This document shows positions 61,815-64,000 of a stretch of 64,000 nt of DNA, piece after piece (the stretch's first letter is position 1; every line of letters starts with the position of its first letter). The notes below the pieces were generated by a model, which was not told the DNA's origin, ran no database searches, and saw nothing but the letters and a program-made list of their open reading frames with translations. The DNA comes from Porphyromonas uenonis 60-3 (lineage in GTDB: Bacteria > Bacteroidota > Bacteroidia > Bacteroidales > Porphyromonadaceae), in the NCBI RefSeq assembly GCF_000174775.1, contig NZ_ACLR01000214.1, positions 38,574 to 102,573 on the forward strand. The letters run 5' to 3'. A program made the position numbers and the translations under genes.

Positions 61815-62048
61815 ATGGCTACCAAGAAGATAGAAAAGGGTAAGAAGGCACCCGCCAAGAGAGCTAAGAAGGCAGCGCCAGCACCCTCTCCCGAGGAGGT
61901 TGCTATAGCGCTCGCCTTAGCGCAGGCGCTAGGCACCCCTCACGATGAGGAGTCCTACCAGCTCACGATACGGCACAAGGAGTTTGACCCTTGGTCCCAC
62001 AAGCTACAGAACATGCGTGTCACACCACAGAAGCAGTATTATATCTAA
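61815..62048 (+). CDS. Small protein of the decarboxylase cluster
   Basis: A 77-residue protein between the carboxyltransferase and biotin-carrier genes. The N-terminus is Lys/Ala-rich (KKAPAKRAKKAAPAPS), then EEVAIALALAQAL and a conserved-looking end FDPWSHKLQNMR. It lies where OadG-like gamma subunits usually sit but has no membrane helix. A structural or assembly role for the complex is inferred from position only. Confidence 0.75.
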   Translation: MATKKIEKGKKAPAKRAKKAAPAPSPEEVAIALALAQALGTPHDEESYQLTIRHKEFDPWSHKLQNMRVTPQKQYYI

Positions 62049-62113
62049 TCCTAAACGGCAGTACCTTAGCAGGCTAGCTCGCTAGACTACTAAGCACCCA
62101 TATCAAATCCCTT

Positions 62114-62551
62114 ATGAAAGAATATAAGTATAAGATCGATGGCAAAGAGTACGCCGTCAAGATAGACAAGATCGAGGGTGACCAAGCTCAACTAGAGGTC
62201 AACGGCACCCCATACAGCGTCGAGATCATACAGGAGAAGAAGAAGGAGACCCCGAAGGTCACCAAGCCTGCTCCTACATCTGCACCCGCTGCTACTGCAG
62301 CACCCGCACCCGCTGCAGTGCCAGCCTCCACAGGCAAGGGCAAAGCAGTCAAGGCTCCCCTACCTGGCGTCATCATATCGGTAGATGTACAGGTCGGTCA
62401 GCAGGTCAAGCGCGGTCAGCAAGTGGCTGTACTCGAAGCTATGAAGATGGAGAACGGCATCAACGCAGAGTGTGACGGCACCATCACCGAGATCAAAGTC
62501 AAGGCTGGAGACTCCATCCTAGAGGGTACAGACATCCTCATCATCGGATAG
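62114..62551 (+). CDS. mmdC: Biotin carboxyl carrier subunit
   Basis: A 145-residue carrier. The N-terminal ~50 residues form a beta-rich docking domain (MKEYKYKIDGKEYAVKI). An Ala/Pro-rich linker follows (~60-80). The biotinyl domain has the attachment site EAMKMENG with K111 as the biotinylated lysine. It ends IEGTD-like at LEGTDILIIG. It is the last gene of the operon, which closes at a long terminator. Confidence 0.92.
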   Translation: MKEYKYKIDGKEYAVKIDKIEGDQAQLEVNGTPYSVEIIQEKKKETPKVTKPAPTSAPAATAAPAPAAVPASTGKGKAVKAPLPGVIISVDVQVGQQVKRGQQVAVLEAMKMENGINAECDGTITEIKVKAGDSILEGTDILIIG

Positions 62552-62608
62552 GAGATACCTATAGCACGCACATAGCTCCTAGACAGTGACTAGGAGTACT
62601 CTATACAA

Positions 62609-62666
62609 GGCGTAGGGGGAACTGATGCGAGATCTCGCATCGGGGTGCCTCCTCGCCTTTTTTTTT
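62609..62666 (+). terminator. Terminator of the methylmalonyl-CoA operon
   Basis: A long hairpin centred on the 18-bp perfect palindrome at 62624-62641, extended by an imperfect outer stem from 62609 to 62657 and followed by nine T residues. Confidence 0.85.
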
Positions 62667-62753
62667 CGCATACACTACACAGCAGTCTTGACAGACCAGC
62701 TAGACCATCTGCAGACAGCTCCTTACAAACAATCATCTAAACCCTATTCAATC

Positions 62754-63821
62754 ATGACAAACTTACAACGTATCCTAGCAGCACTCACCGCGATCGTCTG
62801 CGTGACCCTTGCGATGAATAGTTGCAAGCCCAAATCAGAGCCGACTACGACTACTGAAGTTCTGCAGGTCAAAGACTTCCCCTATCTCAAGAAAGAGTCC
62901 AAGATGAGCACCTACTCCTTTGGAGAGATAGAAGCTTACGAGAAGCAGCTCGGACTACGCAAGCTGACCAAGAAGACGGATACCAGTCTCATTTATGAGG
63001 CTATCAACCCCAAGAAAGTCAACCTCACCTATGTCTGCTACAAGATTATCCCTAGGGATGAGAGTAAGTCGGGGGCTTTCGCACGAGCCGACCGCTTCAC
63101 AATGGATATGTGTGAGCAGCCTGAGCTACGCTCTTACTTCGAGCTCAACGGCTTCACCTACGAGGGCTCTGATCAAAACGCTTCGGAGAAGTTTGTCAAC
63201 AAGGACCTCGCCGTACGCCTTACGCTCTCTAGCACGACACCTGGAGTCGGTCTCACCTTTACAGATGCTCCCGACCTCTATCACAAGAAGACGACCCCTG
63301 GGGATCCGAACTTCCAAGCGCTCTACCTACCACTGCTAGACGTCTTCGGTCAGAAGATTAGCCAAGACAGCCCCATCATCGATCGTGAGCAAAAGACCCA
63401 CCCCGACTGCGAGATTGAGTTTGTGAAAGCAAACGTTGATAAGGGCTATAAGCATGATGCCATTGTGGTCAACATGCCTTTCATCACAAAGCTCAAGCCC
63501 GCTGACCGCAGCAAACCTCGAGTTAGGAGCTACTCCTACGAGTCAAAAAGTGGCTCGACCATCGAGCTGATTTCTTACCTCTTCACACAAGAGTGGATGA
63601 AAGCCAATATACCAGGGACGGATCCCCTCATTAAGGACTTCATGACGAAGAATGGCTTCACCTACCAAGGAATGGAAAAGGTAAGTATATACGATATAGA
63701 AGCAGACTTATATCAGTACTACAATGACCAGCTGAAGGTCTACTTTGAGTACAGCCTAGTCGGTGGAGCATTTCCTACGGCAATGGGTGTATACACCAAG
63801 ACACCTACAGTAGAGTTCTAG
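62754..63821 (+). CDS. Lipoprotein of unknown function with internal repeat
   Basis: A 355-residue protein with a signal ending TLAMNSC (C24). Two halves look alike: one ends around MCEQPELRSYFELNGFTYEG, the other around PLIKDFMTKNGFTYQG, each followed by a strand-rich tail. The (N/Y)GFT motif and the PLLDVF-type start of the second half link it weakly to the lipoproteins at 7764 and 28638. The ATG at 62754 fits the signal peptide; a longer frame would start inside the preceding terminator. The function is unknown. Confidence 0.75.
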   Translation: MTNLQRILAALTAIVCVTLAMNSCKPKSEPTTTTEVLQVKDFPYLKKESKMSTYSFGEIEAYEKQLGLRKLTKKTDTSLIYEAINPKKVNLTYVCYKIIPRDESKSGAFARADRFTMDMCEQPELRSYFELNGFTYEGSDQNASEKFVNKDLAVRLTLSSTTPGVGLTFTDAPDLYHKKTTPGDPNFQALYLPLLDVFGQKISQDSPIIDREQKTHPDCEIEFVKANVDKGYKHDAIVVNMPFITKLKPADRSKPRVRSYSYESKSGSTIELISYLFTQEWMKANIPGTDPLIKDFMTKNGFTYQGMEKVSIYDIEADLYQYYNDQLKVYFEYSLVGGAFPTAMGVYTKTPTVEF

Positions 63822-63845
63822 TACTACAGAGGGCTTTCATACACA

Positions 63846-63893
63846 GAGCCAGCTCCTCGACCCATGCGCGTCGGAGAGCTGGCTCGCTCTTTT
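63846..63893 (+). terminator. Terminator of the 62.8-kb lipoprotein gene
   Basis: A 10-bp perfect outer stem (63846-63855 with 63876-63885) with a partly paired inner part, followed by GCTCTTTT. Confidence 0.7.
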
Positions 63894-63926
63894 AATCCAG
63901 CCAAAGGAGCCATCCTTTTGAGAAAG

Positions 63927-64000
63927 ATCAAGTAGGTAGTTCTGAAGGAATGAGCTATCTATCAGTACCACTTGGGTGAAACCAGAGTTTCATACGGAAG
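63927..64000. repeat. Second leader plus 22-bp palindromic repeat locus, cut by the window end
   Basis: Bases 63927-63977 repeat the 51-bp leader seen at 24309-24359 at about 45 of 51 positions. They are followed at 63978 by GAAACC-AG-AGTTTC and nine more bases before the window ends. Whether more units follow cannot be seen. Confidence 0.75.

Noticed and set aside
62625..62753. Longer N-terminus for the 62.8-kb lipoprotein
   Set aside because: It would begin inside the upstream terminator and displace the lipoprotein signal.
1..64000. tRNA, rRNA or transposase genes
   Set aside because: I inspected the intergenic stretches and found no cloverleaf with a GTTCRANNC arm, no rRNA-like sequence and no transposase reading frame. 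Short non-coding RNAs cannot be excluded by eye.

Overview
The window is chromosomal DNA of a Bacteroidales bacterium, most likely a Porphyromonas close to the P. asaccharolytica/P. uenonis group. The assignment is an inference. It rests on the Bacteroidetes promoter form TAnnTTTG, the absence of Shine-Dalgarno sequences, a type IX secretion (T9SS) C-terminal domain on a C10 protease, DPP4-type peptidases, class-specific families (DUF4270, DUF4295, DUF5683) and a methylmalonyl-CoA decarboxylase cluster. Genes are dense and syntenic-looking. I see no rRNA, tRNA, CRISPR array, prophage or transposase gene.

Layout. 1-8.4 kb (+): the 3' part of a secreted C10 cysteine protease, glutamate racemase, a META-domain lipoprotein, dipeptidyl peptidase IV, lipoyl synthase and an unknown lipoprotein. 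8.9-16.3 kb (-): a complete phosphate regulon (pstS-pstC-pstA-pstB-phoU-response regulator-histidine kinase) with a candidate Pho-box-like direct repeat ahead of pstS. 16.8-24.2 kb (-): DUF4295/rpmG/rpmB, nitroreductase with riboflavin synthase, acyltransferase, DNA polymerase III delta prime, primase, and a lipoprotein. 25.2-29.6 kb (+): a large multi-barrel outer-membrane protein with an OmpA-like partner, then a Big_2 lipoprotein. 29.7-37.2 kb (+): clpB, then rsmG-MBL hydrolase-gcvP-mscL. 37.7-45.2 kb (+): DUF4270 lipoprotein, nucleoside transporter, MlaE/MlaF, an HlyD adaptor with two ABC ATPases but no permease, and hsp20. 45.9-54.6 kb (+): parA-parB-DUF5683-mltD-thioesterase, then YitT-cyclophilin-RsmF-like methyltransferase-hydroxyacid dehydrogenase. 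54.6-64 kb: xseB (-), M3 peptidase, polyprenol-phosphate glycosyltransferase with dihydroorotase, the methylmalonyl-CoA epimerase/decarboxylase cluster, and a lipoprotein.

How the genes fit together. The protease, DPP4 and M3 dipeptidase fit a peptide-fermenting lifestyle. gcvP could use amino-acid-derived glycine, and the epimerase/decarboxylase set belongs to the succinate-propionate route. The Pst/PhoU/two-component cluster senses and imports phosphate.

The most unusual content is intergenic. (i) A 63-bp core made of three 21-bp units occurs seven times, about once per 9 kb, always between transcription units. (ii) Two loci carry a 51-bp leader followed by 22-bp palindromic repeats. (iii) Runs of the heptamer TCTAANN sit directly before several start codons. 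(iv) There is one 103-bp MITE-like inverted repeat. (v) A 13-bp palindrome is shared by the two heat-shock genes. On the protein side, the multi-barrel outer-membrane protein and a small family of related lipoproteins stand out.
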